DNA of 64,000 bases, taken from contig CM036767.1 in NCBI GenBank assembly GCA_020796225.1, forward strand, positions 11,389,427-11,453,426, written 5' to 3'. A model generated the notes under the pieces. It did not search any database. It saw only the letters and a program-made list of their open reading frames with translations, and was not told the DNA's origin. How positions within the stretch are numbered: position 1 is the stretch's first letter; every line of letters starts with the position of its first letter. This document shows positions 1-11,814 of this stretch, piece after piece. The DNA is from Arion vulgaris. Its lineage: Eukaryota > Mollusca > Gastropoda > Stylommatophora > Arionidae. The position numbers and the translations under genes are program-made.

Positions 1-345
1 TAGCAGTTGCAGATCTTGTATGGTTTTACATCCCAATAGTTTACTTTCTTGTTGGATGGTTCTTCGAAGAGTGGTCTTAGGTCTTCCACGTTTTCTTTTG
101 TGTATAGTGCGCCTACATTTTTTTTTATATTACTCCAAGTGTGCATGACTTTGGTCTTTGGTCTTCCACGTTTTCTTTTCCCAACTGGTGACCACATAAG
201 GACTTGTCGATTTAGTCTCTTTTCGTCTGATCTAAGCACATGACCTAAATATTTCCACCGACGTTTCCTTATAATATTTGATATGGGTTGTTGGTGTGTT
301 CTATCTCTCACTGTGTTGTTAGAAACGAAATCACTCCATTTGACT
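1..345 (-). mobile_element. LINE ORF2 C-terminal fragment
   Basis: The minus-strand translation contains IIRKRRWKYLGHVLRSDEKR and SPVGKRKRGRP, the RRWxxxGHxLR..GKRxRGRP motif typical of non-LTR retrotransposon ORF2 C-termini. A segment around GTCTTCCACGTTTTC is present twice (about 80-98 and 159-177), a local duplication. Truncated by the window edge. Confidence 0.75.
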
Positions 346-500
346 TTTAATAATTTTAATACCTGAGTACGAAGGCCCATACGTTTATAGTTGGCTCTGA
401 GTGAGTCCAGTTCGGAAAAATATTATACTGCAGAATTGAACCCAAACCACGGGCACAAGAAGCAACTTCCCTAACAACTTCGATATGGTGGCTGTCAATT
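345..500 (-). mobile_element. SINE-C copy, head region
   Basis: The minus strand reads a degraded form of the SINE-C head (GTTGTTAGGGAAGTTGCTTC then GGTTTGGGTTCAATTC, box-B-like). The middle part matches the segment at 4990-5030 (CCGAAGGCC, TTTATAGTTGGCTCTGA). Confidence 0.55.
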
Positions 501-507
501 TGAAATA

Positions 508-832
508 AAGCTTTACACATGTTTGTTTATTTACACAGATAAATTCTAAGCTTTACACATGTTTGTTTATTTACACAGATAAATTCTAAGCTTTAACACA
601 TGTTTGTTTATTTACACAGATAAATTCTAAGCTTTACACATGTTTGTTTATTTACACAGATAAATTCTAAGCTTTACACATGTTTGTTTATTTACACAGA
701 TAAATTCTAAGCTTTACACATGTTTGTTTATTTACACAGATAAATTCTAAGCTTTACACATGTTTGTTTATTTACACAGATAAATTCTAAGCTTTACACA
801 TGTTTGTTTATTTACACAGATAAATTCTTGGT
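508..832. repeat. 40-bp tandem repeat, 8 copies
   Basis: Unit starts AAGCTTTACACATGTTTGTT and ends GATAAATTCT. Nearly identical copies, one with an extra A (around 594). Each carries a HindIII site. Confidence 0.95.
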
Positions 833-874
833 CCCTTTGAATAAAGATATTAATCATTACAAAAAGAAATGTTT

Positions 875-1680
875 GCCGTTAAGACGGCAAATATTCGCCA
901 CTAGAAAGAAATATATTCGCCACTAGAAAGAAATATATTCGCAACTACACAGAGAAGTCTTCGCAGTTAGGAAGAAAAATATTCTCCCTAAGAAAGATAT
1001 ACATTCGCCACTATGAAAATCGCCACTATAACGAAATATATTCGCCACTACAAATAAATATATTCGCTACTACAAAGAATTATATTCGCCGTTACAAAAA
1101 ATATATTCACCACAAAGAAATATATTTGCCACTACAAAAAAATATATTGCCACCACAAAGAAATATATTCGCCACTATAAAAATATTCGCCTCTACGCAG
1201 AAAGATATTCTCCACTAGAAAGAAAAACATTCGTCACTACAAAGAAATATATGCGCCATTGGAAAGAAAGATATTCACCACTAAAAAAACGATATTCGCC
1301 ACTAGAAAGAAATATATGCGCCACTAGAAAGAAAGATATTCGCCACTGGAAAGAAAGATATTCGCCACTAGAAACAAAGATATTCGCCACTAGAAAGAAA
1401 TATATCCGCCACTAGAAAGAAAGATATTCGCCACTGGAAAGAAAGATATTCACCACTGGAAAGAAAGATATTCGCCACTAGAAACAAAGATATTCGCCAC
1501 TAGAAAGAAAAATTATGCGCCCTAGAAAGAAAATATTCGCCACTAGAAAGAAGGACATTCGCCACAACAAAGTAAACTATTTGTCCTTACAGAAACAAAA
1601 AATTCGACCACACCCAAGAAAAGAAAGAAAATACTCGTCTCTACAAAGGATAACATTCGCCACACTATCAAGAAAAAAGA
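875..1680. repeat. Degenerate ~22-bp tandem array
   Basis: Repeats of TATTCGCCACTAGAAAGAAA and variants (ACTACAAAG, ACTGGAAAG). Copies differ at several positions, so the array is older than the 40-bp array beside it. Open frames on both strands follow from the repeat and are not genes. Confidence 0.9.
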
Positions 1681-2215
1681 AATTCTATATAATTTTCTCA
1701 ATTATGATTCTCACGGTTAACCATACACGTAATCGACGTCAATTGTGTTTGATGATAAGCTTACGAATAGTGTTGATATGACCTCACACTTGAATGACTC
1801 GATCATTGTACAGAGATGGGAATCAAGACACATATGACTAACCTCAGCTTTAGATAGAGAAATATATCAGAGCAAGATGAGTCAGCGATCGATCTAAATG
1901 ACATAGGCGAGCATCAGAATATGCAACATATAGGTCAGAGTAATCTGTTTGGGTGACACATTTTTATAAAGCGTTGTTTTATTGGTATCGATTTCTGGTT
2001 TGATGACTCGGTGATGTTTAACGTTAGTCAGTTATAATCAATCGATACCGAATACGAGTTCTTCCCACGCGCGCAATCTCAGACGGCGACCTCAGACGGC
2101 AACTTGTTTATAGCCCCCCACCCCCGCCCAAGCAGTTGTAAGCTTCAGAAAGGTCATCCTAAAATGTAAGACGGACAAGCTTGGGCGATCAGAGATATCC
2201 ACAAACGTTTTTCAC
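1681..2215. other. No recognisable feature
   Basis: Unique-looking sequence; no conserved coding motif or repeat match seen by eye. Confidence 0.5.
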
Positions 2216-2395
2216 ATTTATTTCGTTTTTAGTCCTCATTTTCATTTTAGGGCCGTTATGGAATTAATGTCTGAGTGTATATGCTATATCTACCGTATAG
2301 AAGTCTGAATTTCTCGCTGTTTTTGTATCCTTTGCTTGATAAAAGCTTTTTGGTCGAAAAGTCGCTGTATATTGTTTTTGTACTTTGTAAATCCC
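2216..2395 (+). mobile_element. Penelope-like element 3' fragment
   Basis: Matches the 3' region downstream of the GIY-YIG fragment at 11.8-12.1 kb: TTCGTTTTTAGT, then TTGCTTGATAAAAG, GGTCGAAAAG, CTGTATATTG. It contains a degraded copy of the GATAAAGGCC..GTCGAAACG hairpin. Confidence 0.6.
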
Positions 2396-2520
2396 GAGAG
2401 CCGCAGTAGCGTAGTTGTTAATGAACTCGATTTTTAGGTTAGGGAGTAAGTGTTCAATTCCACAGTGGGCGTGGAATATGTTTCCTACGCTAACGGCTTT
2501 CAGGTTCACGCAGCGGGGTC
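2396..2520 (+). mobile_element. SINE-C copy (tRNA-like head)
   Basis: Reads GAGCCGCAGTAGCGTAGTTG, then a box-B-like GTTCAATTCCA. Related copies are at 24.2, 46.3, 56.6 and 59.5 kb. Tail missing; it runs into a different element. Confidence 0.7.
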
Positions 2521-2521
2521 A

Positions 2522-3230
2522 AAGGCTCGTGGTCACGGCGGTAACATGAGCCATGGTTAGCGAAGGGGCGCGCTAACCAAGACCCTGCCCCCAAGCTCCA
2601 CGCGGTGACCCTGGAAACAGACTTTGGTACCGGTCTGGCTAATGGGGGTAGGGATCGGGGAGAACTACTGGTAGTGGTAGCAGTGCAAGTACGAAAAAGA
2701 AAATCATCAGTTGCGTTGCTAGCGCCGATTGAAACGACCCTCTACATTGTTTGTGCTTGGCCCCAGACCGGTGCCTTCGGAGGCTAACTGCAAGTTGCCA
2801 CGTATCAACGCGCGTCTAGAAAAGGCTGAGAATGTTCCTACTCTGGATCAAACTCAAAAGTGAACGGTAAAGTAAGGTCGACAATGTAAAGATCTGACAG
2901 GCTGTCCGGGTCCGAACATTGGCGAAGGCCGATACTTTACACGGCATTTTATATGAGTAAGACGCCGTACGAGGACAAGCTTATAAGACCTGAGAAATTT
3001 TTCTAATCCGGAACGACCTCATAGTCAGAAAGGGCATAACAGCGTAACTCACTGTCTTGACGTAGATCACAAAGCCCAAATATACGGCAAAGCTGATCGA
3101 AAAAGCGAAGATCCGGGCCGACATAATCGGCAGAAAGGATCGTACCCTAGGAAAGTTCACCCTAGTAAATCAAAAGCTGGCTGAAACCGGACGGGCGGGC
3201 CTAGTCACCATGGGCGCACAATCGACCCGA
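2522..3230 (+). mobile_element. GC-rich element, 5' part, shared with 36.5 kb
   Basis: CTCCACGCGGTGACCCTGG followed by ACAGAC..GGTxCxxGTCTGGC recurs at about 36545-36600. Both copies end in the SINE-A3-type tail. GC content is higher than in the surroundings. No protein recognised. Confidence 0.55.
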
Positions 3231-4633
3231 CGTAGATCATCCCGTTCTTGTCAGTGGACCAATTATACATCACAATAAGAATGATAAAATTGGCCGTAGA
3301 TCATCCCGTTCTTGTCAGTGGACCAATTATACATCACAATAAGAATGATAAAATTGGCCGTAGATCATCCCGTTCTTGTCAGTGGACCAATTATACATCA
3401 CAATAAGAATGATAAAATTGCCGTAGATCATCACAGTTCTTGTAGGGACCATACACCAACTTAGAATGATAAAATTGTGCCTAGATCATACTGTCTTGCA
3501 TGACCAATTATACATCACAATAAGAATGATAAAATTGGCCGTAGATCATCCCGTTCTTGTCAGTGGACCAATTATACATCACAATAAGAATGATAAAATT
3601 GGCCGTAGATCATCCCGTTCTTGTCAGTGGACCAATTATACATCACAATAAGAATGATAAAATTGATCGTAGATCATCCCGTTCTTGTCAGTGGACCAAT
3701 TATACATCACAATAAGAATGATAAAATTAGCCGTAGATCATCCCGTTCTTGTCAGTGGACCAATTATACATCACAATAAGAATGATAAAATTGGCCGTAG
3801 ATCATCCCGTTCTTGTCAGTGGACCAATTATACATCACAATAAGAATGATAAAATTAGCCGTAGATCATCCCGTTCTTGTCAGTGGACCAATTATACATC
3901 ACAATAAGAATGATAAAATTGGCCGTAGATCATCCCGTTCTTGTCAGTGGACCAATTATACATCACAATAAGAATGATAAAATTGGCCGTAGATCATCCC
4001 GTTCTTGTCAGTGGACCAATTATACATCACAATAAGAATGATAAAATTGGCCGTAGATCATCCCGTTCTTGTCAGTGGACCAATTATACATCACAATAAG
4101 AATGATAAAATTAGCCGTAGATCATCCCGTTCTTGTCAGTGGACCAATTATACATCACAATAAGAATGATAAAATTAGCCGTAGATCATCCCGTTCTTGT
4201 CAGTGGACCAATTATACATCACAATAAGAATGATAAAATTAGCCGTAGATCATCCCGTTCTTGTCAGTGGACCAATTATACATCACAATAAGAATGATAA
4301 AATTGGCCGTAGATCATGCCGTTCTTGTCAGTGGACCAATTATACATCACAATAAGAATGATAAAATTAGCCGTAGATCATCCCGTTCTTGTCAGTGGAC
4401 CAATTATACATCACAATAAGAATGATAAAATTAGCCGTAGATCATCCCGTTCTTGTCAGTGGACCAATTATACATCACAATAAGAATGATAAAATTAGCC
4501 GTAGATCACCCCGTTCTTGTCAGTGGACCAATTATACATCACAATAAGAATGATAAAATTAGCCGTAAATCATCCCGTTCTTGTCAGTGGACCAATTATA
4601 CATCACAATAAGAATGATAAAATTGGCCGTGAA
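3231..4633. repeat. 64-bp minisatellite, ~22 copies, from a SINE-A3 tail
   Basis: Unit ATCATCCCGTTCTTGTCAGT..ATACATCACAATAAGAATGA..AAAATTGGCCGTAG, 64 bp, nearly homogeneous except one decayed unit at about 3420-3520. The unit matches the 3' tail of SINE-A3 (CGTTCTTGGCAAAGGCTG..ATATCACAATAAGAATGATC), and the array ends in GAAGAACAATCGAAAGAGAG, as the SINE does. Confidence 0.93.
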
Positions 4634-4734
4634 GAACAATCGAAAGAGAGAGAGAGAGGGGGGTAGACGCAGCCACAGCCAACTCTAGATAACTAGGCCA
4701 GACAACTGACTGGTGAATCCCTGACCTAGATCAG

Positions 4735-4990
4735 AGAAGGGGGCTGGAAAATATAGATGTCTGATAGAACACTGCAAGCTTTTTGCAATTTTACTCAATT
4801 CTGTGTCTATGGTTATTTATTGGTGAAAAATATTCATAATATTGATATTCCTTATTGTTAAACTTAACTTGTTGGATAACATAACTTCGATTTAACATTT
4901 TGTGTTGATTTTAAAATGGATTCGTCTATATACACCAATACTGTAATGCGAGGTCACGTGGTGTAGTTGTGGTCTGATTTCCCATAATTC
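4735..4990 (+). repeat. Dispersed repeat R8, copy 1
   Basis: About 250 bp aligning with 23215-23530: GATAGAACACTG, TTCATAATATTGATATTCCTTA, TTCGTCTATATACACCAATACTG. No coding content seen. Confidence 0.65.
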
Positions 4991-5190
4991 TTACCTGAGT
5001 CCGAAGGCCAATAAGTTTATAGTTGGCTCTGACCCAACCGTCATACCAGGAAAGCACTGGGAAGTAGAGTCGGCCAGTGAGATGTTGACCACATTACCCA
5101 TCGTGTGCGGACGATCAATGAAAAATATGGACCTAACACCGCATTGCCCAATATACCTCGAGGTTTGAAAAGGGTTTCTTTACTTTCTAT
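4990..5190 (+). mobile_element. SINE-C tail copy
   Basis: ACCAGGAAAGCACTGGGAAG, ACCACATTACCCATCGTGTG, ATCAATGAAAAATATGGACC and TTTCTTTACTTTC match the body and tail of SINE-C at 59.6 and 46.4 kb. The head is replaced by another sequence. Confidence 0.65.
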
Positions 5191-5445
5191 GTACTTTGTA
5201 ATACTACAATCAGGGGCGGCTCGTCATAAGGGTCAGTGGGGCTCGGCCCACCAAAAATCGAAAGGGTGATAACTTCCCGGATTAGACAAATAATAGTAAA
5301 TACTCCAAAAATCATGATTTTTACGAAAATTTGTGTCTGGCCCCACCAAGAAAAATGACCCCGAGCCGCCACTGACTGCAATACTTTTTTTTTACGTGTT
5401 TCACCATTGCTACATAGTTTTACTGCAGTCTCTCCTTATATCGAT
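5190..5445 (+). mobile_element. Penelope-like 3' fragment, interrupted by MITE
   Basis: GTACTTTGTAATACTACAAT before and TACGTGTTTCACCATTGCTA, AGTTTTACTGCAG after the MITE match the Penelope-like 3' region at 11.98-12.05 and 51.68-51.75 kb. Confidence 0.5.
5211..5374. mobile_element. hAT MITE (164 bp), copy 1
   Basis: Terminal inverted repeats CAGGGGCGGCTCGTCATAAG and, on the other strand, CAGTGGCGGCTCGGGGTCAT. 8-bp duplication ACTACAAT (5203-5210) / ACTGCAAT (5375-5382). Length equals the copy at 13984-14147. 8-bp duplications are typical of hAT elements. Confidence 0.9.
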
Positions 5446-5564
5446 AATACAAACGTTTGTCCTATGGACTATCATTTCCGATGTTGATATTTGCCCATGC
5501 CATGCAGTTATGTTGCCTATAATTTTCTCTCTCCGTCGCCTTATGTCATGTCTCCCTCCCACAT

Positions 5565-5826
5565 TCTTCTTCTTCTTCGAACGCTCCACATCGACCACTT
5601 CTTAACCACTCTTTGTGATTTGTATGTTATCTGAACCTAAGAGCGATTGTACGTTGTGTCAGTTATGCGCTTACAAGTAGGCCAGCACATCCGATTTCTG
5701 CGACGCCTTTTATTTACTAGGTAGCTTTCCTAAGCCCTACCTTAGTCGCCTCTTACAACAAGCCTTGTAGGTCGCAGTATTACTATTCTTTGCTCCCTTA
5801 CAAGCTCCGGCAACGCACGGGCAACC
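5565..5826 (-). mobile_element. SINE-A1 copy
   Basis: Minus strand: gtgcg..gccgg head, GCAAAGAATAGT, TTGTAAGAGGCGACTAAGG core, GCAGAAATCGGATGTGCTGG, CTCTTAGGTTCAGAT, AAATCACAAAGAGTGG and a GAAGAAGAA tail. At least ten relatives are in the window. Confidence 0.85.
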
Positions 5827-5959
5827 TCGGACATTGATTTTGACGGTTGCCACTACGTGTTCTAAACATCCATTTTTCATTACATGCTCGAAGAATGATG
5901 ATTGATTCTTTCTTATATTGATGATTATAGTTAAAAAAATAACACCATTAAAAAAATAA

Positions 5960-6330
5960 CATTGTGAAATGAGATGTCTACGAAAAGCTGTCAACATTAC
6001 AAGGAGAGATAGAGTGAGAAACGAGAATATCAGAAGCATCGTTGGTACTATACCATGCATACAGTACATCGAGAAGCAAAGAATCAAGTGGTTCGGCCAT
6101 CTAATGAGAATGGAACCACATTTACTACCATCAAATGCCTACAATAATCGACACTCAGGGCGCAGAGCACGATGCAGACCAAGAACACGATGGATAGATA
6201 ACATCTCAGAGCCCTGCGAAAGCATGGACTGACAACGTCAAACGCAACACACCTGGCACAAGATAGAAAACTAACTCTCCCACGACGCTTCACGACAAAT
6301 GTGGTTATGATAAGATAAGATAAGACAAAC
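5960..6330 (+). mobile_element. LINE-C ORF2 C-terminal fragment
   Basis: Translation contains [39 protein letters not shown] and [12 protein letters not shown]; ends with a GATAA-type tail (GATAAGATAAGATAAG). Copies on the minus strand at 20030-20330 and 61950-62330. Confidence 0.8.
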
Positions 6331-6659
6331 ACCAAAAGTTGACAAACGAAAACTTTAGTCAACCATCTGACTTTGGACCTTTCGGCAGGTTTATCTAAAA
6401 AAAAAAAAAACCTCACAGAATAAGGAATAAGTGAGAAACAAGCACGGCGGGAAAGAGAAGAACTAGGAAGAATAAATTATAAAGAAAGTTATATCGGCTT
6501 TTAGGAAACCTGAGATGCCTGAATATGACTGCTCAGTGTGTGGTCCACAATGGGTTAAGCGCATAACCAGAGATCTTCAAAGAAGAAAAAGGCTGTCATA
6601 TATATATGGATATATAGAAGAATAGACAGAGTTTCATGGACAGAAAAACAAACAAATAA

Positions 6660-6950
6660 ACAAGTTTTAGGAAAACTAGGCATGAAGAAACAATTATTAT
6701 TAAGAGAAATAAAATTCCGACAAGTAAAGTATTTTGAACACATAAAAAGACATGACACCATGATAAAATATTTACTTGAGGGGGGAAGAGCAAGAGGAAG
6801 ACCCAGAGATAAGTGGGAGGGAACTTTAAGAAATGGACAGGTTACAGTCTGGCAGTGTGCAACACCAAGGCGAAAGACAGAGGATGCTGGAGATTCGTTG
6901 CAGCCAACCTTCGATGTGGAGACGGCACTTGATGATGATGATATATACTA
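6660..6950 (+). mobile_element. LINE-D ORF2 C-terminal fragment
   Basis: LLLREIKFRQVKYFEHIKRH, then GGRARGRPRDKWEG; ends in a GATGATGATGA tail. Related to copies at 21.9, 28.7, 45.0 and 54.7 kb. Confidence 0.75.
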
Positions 6951-7089
6951 GCAGATATACCCGTTCTTCGCAAGGGAAAACTGAACGAATAGTGACCAGA
7001 TGTGTTAATTAAAAAAAGAAATTGGCCGTACCGTGAATTGAACGCCAGTTTCCGCATGGAAGCCACTTTCTACTCGATTAGGTCATCGG

Positions 7090-7614
7090 CCAGATGCTTC
7101 TGTTGCTCAACCACTTCTAATGTATCATTGAACATTTGACAGTTTTACATGATTTTGAATAGCCTAAATTAAAGATTGTCAAATGGGAACGCTTCAACAC
7201 CTAAAAGTGGCAAATTCAATAATTGAACTGATTATAAAATTATCGAATAGTGATTACATGTGTTAAAATACTAGAGCAGTACTCCAGATCAAACTTACAT
7301 TAGACATTTGACATCAAATAGCATGAAATATGGTTGTATTCGTGCGTATCTCGGGACAGGAACTTAACAACATGACTGCGTATCACGTGACCGGCGGATC
7401 GTGAAAACATTGATAGACGTATTCAGCGATTTCTATACATGATGACCATTTGCGTTAAGTTGGAATATGGTTATAGAAACAAAGAAATAGTCCAGTTTTA
7501 TAATTTTTACACCTTTCTATGTATGAAAGCTACCCTCTTGCCAAATTTCAAGTCCGTAGGATTCTCAGATATCTTCAAACAATTGGGACATACATACAAT
7601 GTAATTGCTCTCTG
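7090..7614. other. No gene; unique-looking
   Basis: A short SINE-G-like box-B segment precedes it (7020-7090, GTGAATTGAACGCC). Otherwise nothing recognised. Confidence 0.45.
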
Positions 7615-7629
7615 TCTTATATATGTATA

Positions 7630-8523
7630 TAATAATAATTCCTCTCGTACCGTTATACGTTACATAGGTCCTGCAAGTAATTTCTCCATACCGCTCTATC
7701 CTGGGCAACTCGCTCAATCTCCTCCATGGAACTGAGACCGATATTTCCTGCCTCTCTCAGCAAAGTTCGTTTCAGGGTTTTCTTAGGTCGACCTCTCTTT
7801 CTCGAACCCTTTGCATTCCACTTCAATGCCTGCTTTGATATTCGTTGATCATTTCTTCTCAAGGTGTGTCCAACATATCTCCATCTTCTCTTTCTTATAA
7901 CAGTTGTCACTAGTGGTTGACCAGACATGTCTCTGATTTCATCACTTCTGAATTCGTTCCATTTTATATTCATTATTTTTCGCAGACATCTATTTTAAAA
8001 TGCATTCAACTTGCTTTCTATATCTTTAGGCATTTTCCAACTCTCGCTAGCATATGTTAGGATTTATTTCATATTCCATATTTTATTTAGACTTTTAAAA
8101 GCTGATGTTGCTTTGTCAATTCGTATCATAATTTCTTTTTAACATTTCCTGTGCAATCAAAATTGCTACCTAAATAGGTGAACTGCTCTGTTATTGTTAT
8201 CATTTTAGATTCCAGTGTGATATCTGCATTACTTGCCATATGTGTCTTCATTATATTTGTTTTTTCATAGCTTATCTGCAGTTCAACTTTCGATGCTATA
8301 GATGTTCTGCCCATCTTTTCTTCTGCTCGGTATCTGATGTTAGAACTTTACCATCTTTACTCTTGATTGGGTCACCCTTTGAAACACAAGTTCCAGTAAG
8401 TTGTTTTGGTGTATTGTATAGCATGTTACTGTTTCCAGTCTTAGCTGCCTTTTCCCTTCTTCAGCCAGTCGATTGACATATGCTCTTCCTTTTCACTTCC
8501 TTGTCTTTTAGTCTATATTCCTC
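7630..8523 (-). mobile_element. LINE-B copy 1, internally deleted, 15-bp TSD
   Basis: Flanked by a perfect duplication TCTTATATATGTATA (7615-7629 and 8524-8538). Minus strand: a pre-RT segment with KAAKTGNSNMLYN-like and RWAEHL motifs, a jump to TEQFTYLGSNFDCTGN, then [50 protein letters not shown] and a 3' end with a TTA-repeat tail. The RT catalytic core is missing, and the fragment holds several stops. Confidence 0.92.
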
Positions 8524-8929
8524 TCTTATATATGTATAGATATAGATTAATGTGATATCTGGCGTAAACAACATAAACACATTCATGTCATTCAGAGTCA
8601 TTGAGTTATGAAACATTTTGAGTTTTATATATAACAAGATTACGGTCAGAACTCGTAACCTTCCTGGTATTGAAAGAGTTAAACGTCATCTGTAAACACA
8701 ATACGAACCATTTTGAAACTATTTGTAGATTTGATCTTAGTTGTTTCTGACCTGGCCAGGGGAACATCTTGACCCGATGCAACTCAAAGTAGCTAGCGCC
8801 ATGTTCTACAGACAAACTATAGAACATTTTTCTTATGATGTTTCAAATCTCTTTAATTCTTTGACTATCTTTATCACAGTTGATGTCACTCTCTTGAGTT
8901 TAAGATTTCTTTTCTTTCGTTTCTATCTC

Positions 8930-9384
8930 AGGTCATTTCATAATTATCTATTCTTCCTCCTTTTTTCTATCTTTTTCTTTGTTGTTTCTTTCCTATCTTT
9001 CTCTTTATTTTCTCTTTATTTCTCATTGCAATCTCTGATCTTTTATCTCTCTCTCCGTATATATCTTTCTATTTATCTCTTTCTCTCTTCAGTTTTTCAT
9101 GCATTCTGTATCTCTCTTGTCTTTTTCCCAACCTCAATATATCAATAATTTTATAACTATATATCTCAACCTCTTTGTTCATGTCTTACCAATCTCCATC
9201 TCATATACACTGCAACTCATCTATCTCACAGGTTATCTTTCTCTTTCTCTCATTCTCTTTATTTGTCCCATTTCCTCTCTCTTTAAGTTTTACATTTATA
9301 AGTTTCATAATATATTCCTCGTTCTACCTCCAATCTCCGCTCCACCACCACCCCCTTTTCTCTCTTATTCATTCCCGTAAACTT
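8930..9384. repeat. Pyrimidine-rich tract
   Basis: Plus strand is almost all C and T with TCTTT/TCTCT words, leading into the array that follows. Long Ser/Leu/Phe-rich open frames here are a composition effect. Confidence 0.8.
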
Positions 9385-10935
9385 ATTTTCTATCTTCTCT
9401 TTCTCTATCTCCTAGCTATATCACTGTCTATCTTTCTCTATCTTCTAGCTATATCATTGTCTATCTTCTCTCTATCTTCTAGCTATATCATTGTCTATCT
9501 TTCTCTCTATCTTCTAGCTATATCATTGTCTATCTTCTCTCTATCTTCTAGCTATATCATTGTCTATCTTCTCTCTATCTTCTAGCTATATCACTGTCTA
9601 TCTTTCTCTATCTTCTAGCTATATCATTGTCCATCTTCTCTCTATCTACTAGCTATATCATTGTCTATCTTCTCTCTATCTTCTAGCTATATCATTGTCT
9701 ATCTTCTCTCTATCTCCTAGCTATATCATTGTCTATCTTCTCTCTATCTTCTAGCTATATCATTGTCTATCTTTCTCTCTATCTTCTAGCTATATCATTG
9801 TCTATCTCTATCTTCTAGCTATATCATTGTCTATCTTCTCTCTATCTCCTAGCTATATCATTGTCTATCTTCTCTCTATCTTCTAGCTATATCATTGTCT
9901 ATCTTTCTCTCTATCTTCTATCTATATCATTGTCTATCTCTATCTTCTAGCTATATCATTGTCTATCTTTCTCTCTATCTTCTAGCTATATCATTGTCTA
10001 TCTTTCTCTCTATCTTCTAGCTATATCATTGTCTATCTTTCTCTCTATCTTCTAGCTATATCATTGTCTATCTTTCTCTCTATCTTCTAGCTATATCATT
10101 GTCTATCTTCTCTCTATCTTCTAGCTATATCATTGTCTATCTTCTCTCTATCTCCTAGCTATATCATTGTCTATCTTCTCTCTATCTTCTAGCTATATCA
10201 TTGTCTATCTTTCTCTCTATCTTCTAGCTATATCATTGTCTATCTCTATCTTCTAGCTATATCATTGTCTATCTTCTCTCTATCTCCTAGCTATATCATT
10301 GTCTATCTTCTCTCTATCTTCTAGCTATATCATTGTCTATCTTTCTCTCTATCTTCTAGCTATATCATTGTCTATCTCTATCTTGTAGCTATATCATTGT
10401 CTATCTTTCTCTCTATCTTCTAGCTATATCATTGTCTATCTTTCTCTCTATCTCCTAGCTATATCATTGTCTATCTTCTCTCTATCTTCTAGCTATATCA
10501 TTGTCTATCTTCTCTCTATCTCCTAGCTATATCATTGTCTATCTTCTCTCTATCTTCTAGCTATATCATTGTCTATCTCTATCTTCTAGCTATATCATTG
10601 TCTATCTTTCTCTCCATCTTCTAGCTATATCATTGTCTATCTCTATCTTCTAGCTATATCATTGTCTATCTTTCTCTCTATCTTCTAGCTATATCACTGT
10701 CTATCTTTCCCTCTATCTCCTAGCTATATCATTGTCTATCTTCTCTCTATCTTCTAGCTATATCATTGTCTATCTTTCTCTCTATCTCCTAGCTATATCA
10801 TTGTCTCTATCTTCTCTCTATCTCCTAGCTATATCATTTTCTTTCTTTCTCTATCTTCTAGCTATATCATTTTCTTTCTTTCTCTATCTTCTAGCTATAT
10901 CACACTATATCACACTATATCTATTCAACTCTCTT
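9385..10935. repeat. ~31-36-bp minisatellite, ~45 copies
   Basis: Unit CTAGCTATATCATTGTCTAT plus CTTTCTCTCTATCTT with variable TCTC counts, so unit length differs. Higher-order patterns (a short unit CTATCTCTATCTT followed by longer ones) recur around 9810, 9940, 10240 and 10370. Confidence 0.95.
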
Positions 10936-10994
10936 TTCTCTCTTATTTCTTCGTTGTTTTTCGGAACTCCTCTCATTTTAGATTCCACTAATCT

Positions 10995-11350
10995 AACGTA
11001 AGGCCTCTTTCTAGCCCTTAGTCTAATGTAAGGCCCTTTTCTAACCACTAAGCTAATGTAAGACATCTCTCTAAACAATAAACTACTTTAATGCCCCTTC
11101 CTAACCACTACACTACTTTGAAATTCCTTTCTAACCACTAAATTTCCAGGATGCCCCTATCTAACCACTAAATTTTCAGGATGCCCATTTCTAACGACTA
11201 AATTTTCAGGATGCCCATTTCTAACCACTAAATTTCTTGGAAACCCCTTTCTAACCCCTAAGCTACTCTGTAGTCCCTTCCTGACCACTTAACTACTACC
11301 TATTTCTAGCCACTAAGCTACTTTGGGACCCCTTTCTAACCACGAATATA
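10995..11350. repeat. Degenerate ~30-bp tandem array
   Basis: Repeats of CCTTTCTAACCACTAAATTTTCAGGATGCCC and variants, about 11 units. Confidence 0.85.
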
Positions 11351-11380
11351 CGAGATTATGTTTGAGAAACCCAAAATATA

Positions 11381-11700
11381 AATGAATGCGAGTCCCGCAA
11401 TATAATCTACGCCATCACTTGTAAACGGTGTGACAAGGCATATATAGGCGAAACTGGTAAACGGCTTAGTGGCCGTTTCGACCAACACTTACTTGATATA
11501 CGCAAATGCTCTGTAACCCGTGTAGCTACTCATTTTAATGGAAATACCATTTGGGAGCTCGCGATATCCAGGTCACAGCCATCCGATCATGTTCCTCTGA
11601 TGATCGAAGTCGATTTGCTCTAGACAATTGTTTTATATCTTTATGGGGTACCCTGCGACCTCATGGACTCAACATACTACATTCCTATGCTTCTTACTAC
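11381..11700 (+). pseudogene. Penelope-like element GIY-YIG endonuclease fragment
   Basis: Reads IIYAITCKRCDKAYIGETGK, RLSGRFDQHLLDIR, then VATHFN, with a stop at 11621-11623. After a shift it continues DNCFISLWGTLRPHGLN. GIY and YIG half-motifs, the CxxC pair and the R..QH helix are characteristic of the C-terminal endonuclease of Penelope-like retroelements. The upstream reverse transcriptase is absent, replaced by a tandem array. Confidence 0.88.
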
Positions 11701-11814
11701 TATCGGTTCTCCTGCTCTATATTCTATGTGTGTATGTTAAATGTATATAAGTTTATATATATATATATATATTGTGTATTTGCTTTTTTCCACTTCTAGT
11801 GTTTTTTTTTTTTT

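Noticed and set aside
8741..11001. Several long Leu/Ser/Phe-rich frames that look like membrane proteins
   Set aside because: They arise from the CT-rich tract and the minisatellite. No start context, no splice structure, and the repeats vary in length without preserving frame.
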